Source: JAUVPB01 sp965223695 (GTDB taxonomy: Bacteria > Actinomycetota > Thermoleophilia > Gaiellales > Gaiellaceae). Taken from it: a DNA stretch of 64,000 bases. This document shows, one piece after another, positions 16,967 through 24,057 of the stretch. The stretch spans positions 124,001 through 188,000 of the forward strand of contig CBDCXJ010000051.1 in NCBI GenBank assembly GCA_965223695.1, read 5' to 3'. A program made the position numbers and the translations under genes. The notes beneath the pieces are model-generated. The model saw nothing but the letters and a program-made list of their open reading frames with translations, was not told where the DNA came from and ran no database searches. Each line of letters starts with the position of its first letter. Positions within the stretch are counted from its first letter, which is position 1.

Positions 16967-17683
16967 ATGTCAAACATCTCTCCGCTCATGCTCCAGATCT
17001 GCTACACGCCGCGCGACGACTCGGACGATCGCGGCTACGAGGACTGGCTGCGCGAGATCGATATGCCTTTCTTCAACAGCGTCGAGGGCATCCTCCACTA
17101 CTCGAACTGGAAGATCACCGACTCTCCGGTTGGAACGCCTCCGTTCACGCATTTCGACCTGCTCTTCGTCGACACCGAGGTCGGCGCCGACGCGATCTTC
17201 GACAACCCCAAGGTGCAGGAGTTCGCCTCCGGTTGGAACGACCTCTGGGGCACGGCACCGGACGGGACATTTGCCGACTCGGGTGCCGAGATCTATCGCT
17301 GCAGCGTGATCGCGGAGCCCGAGGTCACGACCCGCACGAACCACGTCGCCTTCATCTCGAACACGCCGCGCGCTGACGCCCACGACCGCGGCTACGACGA
17401 CTGGCTGCGCGGGGTCGACAACCCCTTCCTCAACTCCATTCCCGCGATCCTCAGCTACACGAATTGGCGCGTCGAAGACGCCGTGGTCGGCGAGGTTCGC
17501 TACACCGACTACGACCTGATGGACATCGCCGGGCCCGCAGGTTGGGACGAGATGGTGGGCGACGACAACATGCGCGAGTTCGCGCTCGGCTGGATCGAGC
17601 AGTGGGGGCAGGCTCCCGACGGCGAGATGGACGAGAACTTCCAGGTCAACATCGCCGAGGTCATCGCGACGCCAGACGCCTAG
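16967..17683 (+). CDS. duplicated dimeric alpha-beta-barrel protein, function unknown
   Basis: A 238-residue protein made of two homologous halves (about 1-118 and 119-238). Each half has the blocks DRGYEDWL/DRGYDDWL, PFFNSVEGILHYSNWKI/PFLNSIPAILSYTNWRV, FTHFDLLFV/YTDYDLMDI and WNDLWGTAPDG/WIEQWGQAPDG. The secondary-structure pattern resembles ferredoxin-like dimeric alpha-beta barrels (EthD/ABM-like), with the intrachain duplication forming a pseudo-dimer. Such folds act as small oxygenases, cyclases or decarboxylases; no catalytic residue can be assigned. Shine-Dalgarno GGGAGG precedes ATG 16967. It ends head-to-head with the convergent MFS gene, overlapping it by 23 bases. Confidence 0.6.
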   Translation: MSNISPLMLQICYTPRDDSDDRGYEDWLREIDMPFFNSVEGILHYSNWKITDSPVGTPPFTHFDLLFVDTEVGADAIFDNPKVQEFASGWNDLWGTAPDGTFADSGAEIYRCSVIAEPEVTTRTNHVAFISNTPRADAHDRGYDDWLRGVDNPFLNSIPAILSYTNWRVEDAVVGEVRYTDYDLMDIAGPAGWDEMVGDDNMREFALGWIEQWGQAPDGEMDENFQVNIAEVIATPDA

Positions 17684-18935
17684 TGGGTGCCTGCCCGGGT
17701 GCCTCAGCCGGACGGTACGCCGGTTGCCCGTCCGCACGGATGACATCGCCACGATCGGAGCGCGATGCGAGCAGCATCACGAGGCCGGCAACGGCCGCGG
17801 CGACCGCGAGGCCCCCAAACGTCCAAGCATCGCCGACCGCCTCGGCGACGCGCTCGCTTCCGATCGGGCCGACCGTCATCGCCAGGCCCGACGACACCAT
17901 CAGCGCGCCGTTGGCCGCCGCGAGCCCCACGCCCATGCGGGCGGCCCCGAGCGCGCCGAGCGGGAAGGCAATCGTGAAGCTCACGCCGAGCACCATCCCC
18001 CGCGTGATCGTGCCGAGCGCGAGCCACTCGGTCGCCGATGACAGAGCGAGGGGAACAAGGGGGAGGGCGATCGCGATGGTGATGACGCCGGCGGCGCGCA
18101 GGTTCACGATCCGCTCGGCATAGCGCACGGAGCCGAGCGCGAACACCGTCCAGAGCACGCCACCCGCCGCCAGAATCGCCCCGATGGCACCCGCAGAGAG
18201 ACCGTTGTCGTCGAGACGCAGCGGGACGAGCAGACTGACCATCTGGTCTACGAGCACCGCGAGCAGCATCAGCGCGAGCGCAGCGAGAACGACCGGTGAG
18301 CCGATCGCGCGCATCTGCTCGGTGCGCGTCGGCTGTGGATGCGGGGTCGTGTCACCCGGCGACGAGGCGGCAACCCATACGAGGCTGATGCCGCTCAGCG
18401 CGGCGATCACGCCGTAGGCGAGAGGCGTGCCGCCGGCGTCGGTGAGCTGGCCCGCAAGGAGCGGGCCGATCAGGCTCGCCAGCGCCGCCGAGGGAATGAC
18501 ACCGCCAAGCGCCCGCGCCCGTTGCTCGACCGGCACCGACGAGGCTGTCCAGGCGATTCCGGCTGTGAGCATGCCGGCGTACCCGATGCCACCGACGATG
18601 CGCGCCGCCATCAGCGACCAGTAGTCGGGCGCCACGGCGTGGCCGATTGCCGAGAGCGTGATGAGGGCTGCGCCCGCCACCGCGAGGCGATGCCGGCCGA
18701 CGCGATCGGCCAGGTAGCCGAGCGCGACCGAAAGCGCCAGGACGGCGGCGCCGGCGGCGGTGAGCAGAAGGCTCGTCTCGAAATCGGTGATGCCAAGGTC
18801 GTCTCGAAACGTCGGCGCGACCGCGAAGAACGCGAAGATGTTGATGTTCCCGGTGAGGACGAACAGGTAACCCGCTGCGAGGGGCTGCTTCGCTAGCGTA
18901 CGCGGGCGCCGGGCCAGCTCGCCGAGGGGGATCAG
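17661..18935 (-). CDS. MFS transporter with non-canonical start
   Basis: An approximately 424-residue carrier with about 12 helices, beginning at GELARRPRTLAKQPLAAGYLFVLTGNINIF, and with the MFS loop LGYLADRVGRHRLAVAG. No in-frame ATG/GTG/TTG exists between the first transmembrane helix and a point over 100 bases inside the upstream selenoprotein gene (TTG near 19037, ATG 19049). The most economical start is CTG 18935 or the next codon ATC 18932, directly after the upstream stop TAG (18939-18937), implying translational coupling. Third gene of the operon partner - UGSC selenoprotein - carrier; a role in moving that pair's substrate is inference. Confidence 0.7.
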   Translation of the reverse strand: MIPLGELARRPRTLAKQPLAAGYLFVLTGNINIFAFFAVAPTFRDDLGITDFETSLLLTAAGAAVLALSVALGYLADRVGRHRLAVAGAALITLSAIGHAVAPDYWSLMAARIVGGIGYAGMLTAGIAWTASSVPVEQRARALGGVIPSAALASLIGPLLAGQLTDAGGTPLAYGVIAALSGISLVWVAASSPGDTTPHPQPTRTEQMRAIGSPVVLAALALMLLAVLVDQMVSLLVPLRLDDNGLSAGAIGAILAAGGVLWTVFALGSVRYAERIVNLRAAGVITIAIALPLVPLALSSATEWLALGTITRGMVLGVSFTIAFPLGALGAARMGVGLAAANGALMVSSGLAMTVGPIGSERVAEAVGDAWTFGGLAVAAAVAGLVMLLASRSDRGDVIRADGQPAYRPAEAPGQAPTRRLASR

Positions 18936-18936
18936 G

Positions 18937-19476
18937 CTAGGTCCCGACCAGGGCGCGCTCGACGGCTTCGCCGCGCGCGCGGCCGATCGCGGCGATCTGC
19001 TCGCGCGAGCGTCCGAACAGCGATTCGTCGATCGCAACCACCGGCGCATCCGGCATGCACGTGACCCGGGCGGTCTCGTCGACGATGCTCTCGAGTGCGC
19101 CGTTCAGAACGATCACGCAGGGCAGGCCGCGCCTTTCGGCGGCGATCGCGTCACGCATACTGCGCGACGAGCACGTGGCTCAGTCGCCGGCGGCGATCAC
19201 GAGCGCCGTGTACTTGTCGGCCATCGCCTCCGCCCAGACGTCGGGCGGGCTCGGCGCGAGCTGCGGGCGGTCGATCCGCTCGGAGCTCGCACCCTCGTAG
19301 CGCTCGCTGAGGTGCGCTTCCACTCCATCGAGAAGGCCCTGGCCCCAGTTGCCGCTCGGATTCAGCATGCCGTCGACGAGCGCGATGCGGGCGCCGTCGA
19401 GGCTTGCGGGGCGCTCGGCGCGCTCGAGCCGACCCGCCGGGGGCGCGGTCGGGTCGATCAGGGCACGTTCGCTCAT
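18937..19476 (-). CDS. UGSC-family selenoprotein (Sec at in-frame TGA, motif U-A-T-C)
   Basis: A 179-residue protein read through one in-frame TGA at 19182-19180 (codon 99). The surrounding residues TALVIAAGD-U-ATCSSRSMRDAIAAERRG followed by LPCVIVLNGA match, from memory, the UGSC family of (seleno)proteins, in which Sec or Cys is followed by Gly-Ser-Cys and then a helix with DAxxxERRGxP. Here the motif is U-A-T-C, keeping the Sec...Cys pair two residues apart. The N-terminal part has ALVDGMLNPSGNWGQGLLDG. The family is proposed to be redox-active, possibly thiol-disulfide; the reaction is unknown. A 9-bp perfect hairpin with loop GUA follows the TGA. ATG 19476 lies 10 nt after a TAAACT box. 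Both flanking genes are on the same strand. Confidence 0.85.
19149..19169 (-). promoter_or_regulatory. SECIS-like hairpin of UGSC selenoprotein
   Basis: In the transcript, bases 11-19 after UGA pair perfectly with bases 23-31 (9 bp, one G-U), closing a 3-nt loop GUA that starts 20 nt after UGA. The G-U at the loop start also matches the E. coli fdhF-type SECIS. This is the clearest of the three hairpins. Confidence 0.75.
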
Positions 19477-19486
19477 GCTCAGATCG

Positions 19487-19492
19487 AGTTTA
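19487..19492 (-). promoter_or_regulatory. possible internal -10 box before the UGSC gene
   Basis: TAAACT on the minus strand, 10 nt before ATG 19476, in the 40-nt gap after the partner gene. It could give a nearly leaderless selenoprotein transcript in addition to read-through from upstream. Confidence 0.4.
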
Positions 19493-19516
19493 GACGGCTG
19501 ACTCCGCCAGCTTTCG

Positions 19517-20539
19517 TCAGCCGTCGATCTGCCGCGTCACGCTGCCGCCGATCTCGCCGAAGACGATCGACGTGTAGCCGCCGTACGGTCCGCCGGCAAC
19601 CGTGATCGTCACGTCGTCGACGCTGTCGACGAGGGGAATCATGTCGTCGGCCCCGGCCTCGTCGAGCCAGGCGGGCCGGAGTACGTCATCGGCGAAGGCG
19701 TAGAGGCCGCGGTCGGACAGGTCGCGGGCTCGGATACGGGCATTGTCGAACAGGTACTGGCGGGCGTCGGCCTTGCTCCAGCCGGCCCCGTCGAGCACGT
19801 TCGCGTGCTCGGGCGACATCACTATCCAGAGCTCGCCCCGGAAGAACGCGTTGTAGGTGCCCGGGATCGCGGCGCACTCGGCCACCGTTCGCAGGATGTG
19901 CTCGGGGGTCGCGGTCCCCATCTCGGCAACGCACAGCGGCGCATCCGCGGCGTAGAGCGTCACCGTCGACTGCTCGGGCGCAAAGCCTCTGTCGATGTGC
20001 AGCTCCGGCCACGGTGAGAGCTCGGTGTTCTCCGTGTAGCAGTAGCTGTACTTGCCCGGGTGGCCGATCGTCGCAGGGTCCAGCCCGCCCGGCCGTGCGC
20101 CACCGATGTTCTGCCAGCAGAGCGCCAGGGCTCGGCCGATGCTGGCGTTCGCCCGGTTGCCCTGGCCGAGGGCGTTGACCCCGCCGTTCATCTGGAGCTC
20201 GCGGGCGAGCGGGCCGGAGACGAGGAGCAGCGGGCACATCGAGTGGACGGTTGTGAGCACGTCGTAGAGGTGAAAGCTCTCTTCCGCGGCGGCCCCGATC
20301 GCGGCAACAACGACGGGGAAGTGCTCGGGCAGGCAGCCCGCCATGACGGCATTGGCGGCGATTCGCTCTAGCGTCGCTGCGCCCCCCGCGGGGGCGAGCT
20401 CACAGACGACGTCCTCTCGCCGGGCACCCCGTGGGCCGAGCATCGCCTCGACGAGCTCGGGTGTCGGCGGAACGACCGGTAGCCCGTCGGTCCACCCGCT
20501 TGCGTGACAGCGCTCGATCTCGGCGGCGAGCTCGCTCAT
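19517..20539 (-). CDS. conserved protein partnered with the UGSC selenoprotein
   Basis: A 340-residue soluble protein with no signal peptide. Recognisable blocks are ASGWTDGLPVVPPTPELVEAML at the N-terminus, CPLLLVSGPLARELQMNGGVNALGQGNRANASIGRAL in the centre and GGPYGGYTSIVFGEIGGSVTRQI at the C-terminus. The Asn-rich central motif and several conserved-looking Cys residues (CELAP, CLPEH, CPLL) suggest an enzyme. I do not recognise a characterised family, but its 40-nt spacing and shared direction make it the likely functional partner of the selenoprotein. ATG 20539 has TAGGAT 9 nt upstream. Confidence 0.65.
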   Translation of the reverse strand: MSELAAEIERCHASGWTDGLPVVPPTPELVEAMLGPRGARREDVVCELAPAGGAATLERIAANAVMAGCLPEHFPVVVAAIGAAAEESFHLYDVLTTVHSMCPLLLVSGPLARELQMNGGVNALGQGNRANASIGRALALCWQNIGGARPGGLDPATIGHPGKYSYCYTENTELSPWPELHIDRGFAPEQSTVTLYAADAPLCVAEMGTATPEHILRTVAECAAIPGTYNAFFRGELWIVMSPEHANVLDGAGWSKADARQYLFDNARIRARDLSDRGLYAFADDVLRPAWLDEAGADDMIPLVDSVDDVTITVAGGPYGGYTSIVFGEIGGSVTRQIDG

Positions 20540-20621
20540 GGGCGGCCGATCCTACTGCCGTTCTCTCTGGCCGAGGCTGGCGCGCCGCTCCCGCCGCTGC
20601 GGCGACCTTGCTTTCCCGGGT

Positions 20622-20645
20622 GGGTGACTGACCGGTCAGTCACCC
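20622..20645. promoter_or_regulatory. 24-bp perfect palindrome, likely repressor operator
   Basis: GGGTGACTGACC followed at once by its exact reverse complement. The core TGACTGACCGGTCAGTCA resembles operators bound by TetR-family dimers. It ends 10 bp before the aat -10 box (20656-20661), so it covers the -35 region, and it lies about 75 bp upstream of the divergent partner gene's promoter. A bound protein would block aat transcription. No regulator gene is in the window. Confidence 0.65.
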
Positions 20646-20655
20646 GGGACATGAC

Positions 20656-20661
20656 TACGGT
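20656..20661 (+). promoter_or_regulatory. -10 box of leaderless aat promoter
   Basis: TACGGT, 3 nt before GTG 20665 and 6 nt before GTG 20668. The 6-7 nt spacing rule seen elsewhere favours 20668 as start. Confidence 0.5.
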
Positions 20662-20667
20662 GGCGTG

Positions 20668-21345
20668 GTGGCGCCGAGCTCGCCAACGCGAAAATGGTCG
20701 TTCCCGCCGGTCGCCAGCGCCTCACCGGAGGGCCTCGTCGGGATCGGCGCCGACCTCGAGCCGACCACGCTGCTCGACGCATACTCGCGCGGGGTCTTCC
20801 CGATGCCACTCGGTGACGAGGGCCTGCTCGCGTGGTGGTCACCCGACCCGCGCGGCGTCCTCCCGCTCGAAAGGCTGCGCGTCTCTCGCTCGCTGCGCCG
20901 ATCGCTGGGCCGCTTCCAGACGACGCTCAATCAGGCGTTCGAAGACGTCGTCGCCGGGTGTGCCGATCCCGTGCGACCGCACGGCTGGATCACGCCCGAG
21001 ATCGTTGGCGCGTACTCGCGCCTCCACAGCTACGGGGCGGCGCATAGTGTCGAAGTGTGGGATGAGGACGGGAGCCTCGTCGGCGGTCTCTACGGCGTCG
21101 CAATCGGTGGCCTGTTCGCGGCCGAGTCGAAGTTCCACCGGGCCAGCGACGCGTCGAAGGTCGCGCTCGTGCGCCTTGTCGAAGAGCTGATGCCCGCCGG
21201 GCAAGAGAGCGGCGCCTTACTCGACGTGCAATGGTGCACGCCGCATCTCGCTTCACTGGGCGCCATCGAGGTGCGACGCGACGAGTACCTGCGACGCCTG
21301 GCCGGCGCGCTGGAAAGCGACACTCCCGGCTGCTTCGCTCGCTGA
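20668..21345 (+). CDS. aat: leucyl/phenylalanyl-tRNA--protein transferase
   Basis: A 225-residue Aat. It attaches Leu or Phe from aminoacyl-tRNA to proteins with N-terminal Lys/Arg, marking them for ClpS/ClpAP (N-degron pathway), in the cytosol. Family blocks are all visible: EGLVGIGADLEPTTLLDAYSRGVFPM, WWSPDPRGVLPLE, WITPEIVGAYSRLHSYGAAHSVEVWDE, LVGGLYGVAIGGLFAAESKFHR and LLDVQWCTPHLASLGAIEVRRDEYL. Length is normal. The GTG start is chosen from the -10 spacing; GTG 20665 is one codon earlier. The operator-like palindrome just upstream is unexpected for a housekeeping gene. Confidence 0.93.
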   Translation: MAPSSPTRKWSFPPVASASPEGLVGIGADLEPTTLLDAYSRGVFPMPLGDEGLLAWWSPDPRGVLPLERLRVSRSLRRSLGRFQTTLNQAFEDVVAGCADPVRPHGWITPEIVGAYSRLHSYGAAHSVEVWDEDGSLVGGLYGVAIGGLFAAESKFHRASDASKVALVRLVEELMPAGQESGALLDVQWCTPHLASLGAIEVRRDEYLRRLAGALESDTPGCFAR

Positions 21346-21402
21346 GGCGCGAGGCGCGCAGACCTCGGCTCCGCCCGCGTCACGCTAGGGTCGGCGCTGC
21401 AG

Positions 21403-23169
21403 ATGTCCCGGATTCGACGCCACTACGTCACCGTCAAGGGCGAGCGTCAGGTGCACTACCGGCGCGCGGGCAGCGGCCCCGCCTTCGTCCTGATGCACGA
21501 GTCGCCGCTGTCGTCGCAATCACTCGAGCGACTGATCGGGGAGCTGGCCGGGCGTTTCACCGTGCTCGCGCTCGACACTCCGGGCTACGGCAGCTCGGGC
21601 CCACTCGTGGGCTTCGATCAGCCCGACATCGACGACTACGCGCGCGCCGCGGCCGACACGCTGGAAGCGCTCGGCGTCACGAGCTGCGCGGTCTATGGCG
21701 CGCACACAGGCGCCGCCATCGCGCTCGAGCTCGCGACCCAACGGCCCGATCTCGTCACTGCGGCTGTCCTCGACGGGCTGCCGGTCTTCTCCGCAGAGGA
21801 GCGCGACGAGTTGCTCGAGAGCTACCTGCCGAGGTTCGAGCCGGCCGAGGACGGTAGCCACCTCGTCAGCCTTTGGGCGCGCTACCGCGACCAGTACGTC
21901 TACTACCCCTGGTACGAGCGCAGCCTCGACGTGCGCATGGACATCCCCATGTTGAGTGCGCGGCGCCTGCACGACGGAGTGATGGATCTCTTGCGCGCCG
22001 GCGACGGATATCGGGTCGCCTACTCGGCCGCCTTCAGGCACGTGCCCGAAGGCGCGCTCGCGAGCGCGGAGGTGCCGATCGCCATCGTTGCGCGCGAGGA
22101 CGATCTGCTCGCGACGCACCTCGACCGACTCCCCGAGCTGAGTGACTCGCAGCAGACGAAGCTGCTCCCGCGCGACAGGGACGCCTGGGCGAGCTGGATC
22201 GGCGACTTCGCCGCCTCGCACGCACGCGGCGACCACGTCGCGGAGCAGCAGGCGTGGGAAGGACTGAACGAGGGTCTGAGCAGAACGTACGTCGAGACGG
22301 CCGCCGGCCAGCTGCACGTTCGCGGTGACCCGTCGGGTGACGGTCGGCCGATCGTGCTCTTCCACGCCTCCCCAGGGTCGGCGCGCATGCTCGAGCGCCT
22401 CGCCGCCGGGCTTGCCCAAACGCGGCCGGTGATCGCTTTCGACACGCTTGGCAACGGCGAGTCGGACAAGCCGCGCGGCTACGCACGACCGATCTCCTGG
22501 GATCCGCGCGGCCCTCGACCGCCCTATGACGCGGTCGCGCCCGAGCCGCCCTGGGACCACCCGCGCATCGGCGACTACGCGTCCGTCGCCGCCGCCGCGC
22601 TCGACGTTCTCGGCGTCGGGGAGGTCGACCTCTACGGCTCGCACACGGGCGGTCTGATCGGGATCGAGGCGGCAATCGCTCTCGGGCCAGCGCGCGCTCG
22701 CAATCTCGTGATCGACGGCCTGGCCCTCTTCACGGAAGAGGAGCGCGACGACCTCGGCGAGCACTACCTCCCCGCGCTCGAGCCGCGCTGGGACGGCAGC
22801 CATCTCGTGTGGGCCTGGGGCTTCCTGAGGGCTCAGACCGAGTTCTGGCCGTGGTACAACCAGACGCGCGAGGGGATCCGCTGGGTCGAGTCTGTTCCGG
22901 CGAGAGCGATGCACACATGGGCGGTCGAGCTGCTCAAGAGCGGCCACACGTATCCGCTTGCTTACCGTGCTGCGTTCGAGTACCCCGCGCGGGAGCGTCT
23001 ACCGGAGCTAGAGACGCGAACGCTGATCGCCGCCGAAGAGGGCGACATGCTCGCCCCCTGCTCGGCCGAGGGAGCCGCCCTCGCGCCCAACGCCGTCACC
23101 GGCGAGCTGCCCGACTCGGTCGACGGGCACGTCGAGACCATCGCTCGCTTTCTCGACGAGGCCAGCTAG
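21403..23169 (+). CDS. fused double alpha/beta hydrolase with His at both nucleophile elbows
   Basis: A 588-residue fusion of two complete alpha/beta hydrolase domains. Domain 1 (about 1-285) has VLMHESPLSSQSLERL, LDTPGYGSSG and the elbow G99-A-H-T-G103; domain 2 (about 295-588) has VLFHASPGSARMLERL, FDTLGNGESDKP and the elbow G412-S-H-T-G416. In both, the residue that is Ser/Cys/Asp in ordinary hydrolases (G-x-Nuc-x-G) is His. Each has VLDGLPVFSAEERDEL/VIDGLALFTEEERDDL in the cap and an acidic residue in the expected strand. The reaction is unknown. A third, single-domain relative with the same G-x-H-T-G follows 12 nt later, so the set expanded by tandem duplication. Confidence 0.8.
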   Translation: MSRIRRHYVTVKGERQVHYRRAGSGPAFVLMHESPLSSQSLERLIGELAGRFTVLALDTPGYGSSGPLVGFDQPDIDDYARAAADTLEALGVTSCAVYGAHTGAAIALELATQRPDLVTAAVLDGLPVFSAEERDELLESYLPRFEPAEDGSHLVSLWARYRDQYVYYPWYERSLDVRMDIPMLSARRLHDGVMDLLRAGDGYRVAYSAAFRHVPEGALASAEVPIAIVAREDDLLATHLDRLPELSDSQQTKLLPRDRDAWASWIGDFAASHARGDHVAEQQAWEGLNEGLSRTYVETAAGQLHVRGDPSGDGRPIVLFHASPGSARMLERLAAGLAQTRPVIAFDTLGNGESDKPRGYARPISWDPRGPRPPYDAVAPEPPWDHPRIGDYASVAAAALDVLGVGEVDLYGSHTGGLIGIEAAIALGPARARNLVIDGLALFTEEERDDLGEHYLPALEPRWDGSHLVWAWGFLRAQTEFWPWYNQTREGIRWVESVPARAMHTWAVELLKSGHTYPLAYRAAFEYPARERLPELETRTLIAAEEGDMLAPCSAEGAALAPNAVTGELPDSVDGHVETIARFLDEAS

Positions 23170-23181
23170 CCAACAGCGCAA

Positions 23182-23997
23182 ATGAGCGCGACCGCGATCA
23201 CCCGTCAGCTCGTCGAGACGAGACACGGAGTCCTGCACGTCTGGCGGACGGCACCGGTGTCAGGCCCTCCTCCGCTTGTTTGTCTCCACATGTCGCCGCA
23301 ATCGGGACGCCAGTTCCATCCGATCGCGCCCTTGCTCGCGCCCGAGCGTGAGCTGCTGATGGTCGACCGGCTCGGGTTCGGCTACTCAGACCCCGTCCCC
23401 CGGCGACTCGAGTTTCCCGAGTACGGTCGTGCGACACTCGACGCGCTCGACGCTCTGGGCGGGTTCGAGACGTTCGACCTGCTCGGCATCCACACGGGCA
23501 CATCGGAAGCCGTATCGATCGTGCAGCAGGTTCCTGAACGCGTTCGAGCGCTCGCGCTGGTGTCGCTGCCGGTCTTCAGCGACGAGGAGCTTCGCGAGTT
23601 CCGCTCGACCTATGCCGAGCCGCCTGGGGTGGCGGAAGACGGCTCGCACATCGCGGCGATCTGGAAGCGGTTCCATGACTGGCAGGAGGAAACGCCCGGC
23701 TGGCTCGTCGAGCGAACAAATGACCTCGTTCTCTCGGACGTGCGCGCATGGCCGAGCTCGGGCTCGATGTACGGGGCGCTGTTCGCCTACGAGATCGGCG
23801 CGCTGCTTGCGACGATCTCACAGCCGCTGCTCGCGCTCGCACCGCGGGACGACATCTGGGCGCAGACGCAACGCGGACTCGAGCTGCTGCCGGCGCACGC
23901 ACAGATCGTCGACCTGTCCCACCTGACCTACGAGATCTTCGGGCTCAACGCCGAGGAGCTCGCCGGGCACCTCGGCCCGTTCTTCGCCGCCGCCTAG
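23182..23997 (+). CDS. alpha/beta hydrolase with G-x-H-T-G elbow
   Basis: A 271-residue single-domain relative of the upstream fusion: VCLHMSPQSGRQFHPIA, MVDRLGFGYSDP, elbow G102-I-H-T-G106, LVSLPVFSDEELREF and the terminal TYEIFGLNAEELAGHL. It shares the His at the nucleophile position. ATG 23182 lies 12 nt after the fusion's stop, so the two are co-transcribed. Its last codons are part of a 25-bp tandem duplication that runs into the intergenic region. Confidence 0.8.
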   Translation: MSATAITRQLVETRHGVLHVWRTAPVSGPPPLVCLHMSPQSGRQFHPIAPLLAPERELLMVDRLGFGYSDPVPRRLEFPEYGRATLDALDALGGFETFDLLGIHTGTSEAVSIVQQVPERVRALALVSLPVFSDEELREFRSTYAEPPGVAEDGSHIAAIWKRFHDWQEETPGWLVERTNDLVLSDVRAWPSSGSMYGALFAYEIGALLATISQPLLALAPRDDIWAQTQRGLELLPAHAQIVDLSHLTYEIFGLNAEELAGHLGPFFAAA

Positions 23998-24020
23998 CTC
24001 CCCGTTCTTCGCCGCCGCCT
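23976..24020 (+). repeat. 25-bp-period tandem repeat across a stop codon
   Basis: The 20 bases at 23976-23995, which include the last codons and TAG-adjacent bases of the hydrolase gene, recur identically at 24001-24020. The five bases between the copies make a 25-bp period. The second copy is non-coding. It is a small recent slippage duplication. Confidence 0.85.
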
Positions 24021-24044
24021 GGCCCGACCGGCGAGCGGCGACGC

Positions 24045-24050
24045 TACGAT
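24045..24050 (+). promoter_or_regulatory. -10 box of leaderless AhpD-like selenoprotein gene
   Basis: TACGAT followed by 7 nt and GTG 24058. The in-frame ATG at 24049 overlaps the box itself, so it cannot be the start of a transcript from this promoter. Confidence 0.55.
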
Positions 24051-24057
24051 GGGGCGC

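Noticed and set aside
18937..19049. Long N-terminal extension of the MFS gene starting at ATG 19049
   Set aside because: It would overlap the selenoprotein gene by over 110 bases and encode an Arg/Ser-rich, non-conserved stretch; a start next to the upstream stop codon is more plausible.
24049..24051. ATG 24049 as start of the AhpD selenoprotein
   Set aside because: It overlaps the -10 box; GTG 24058 has the 7-nt spacing seen at other starts.
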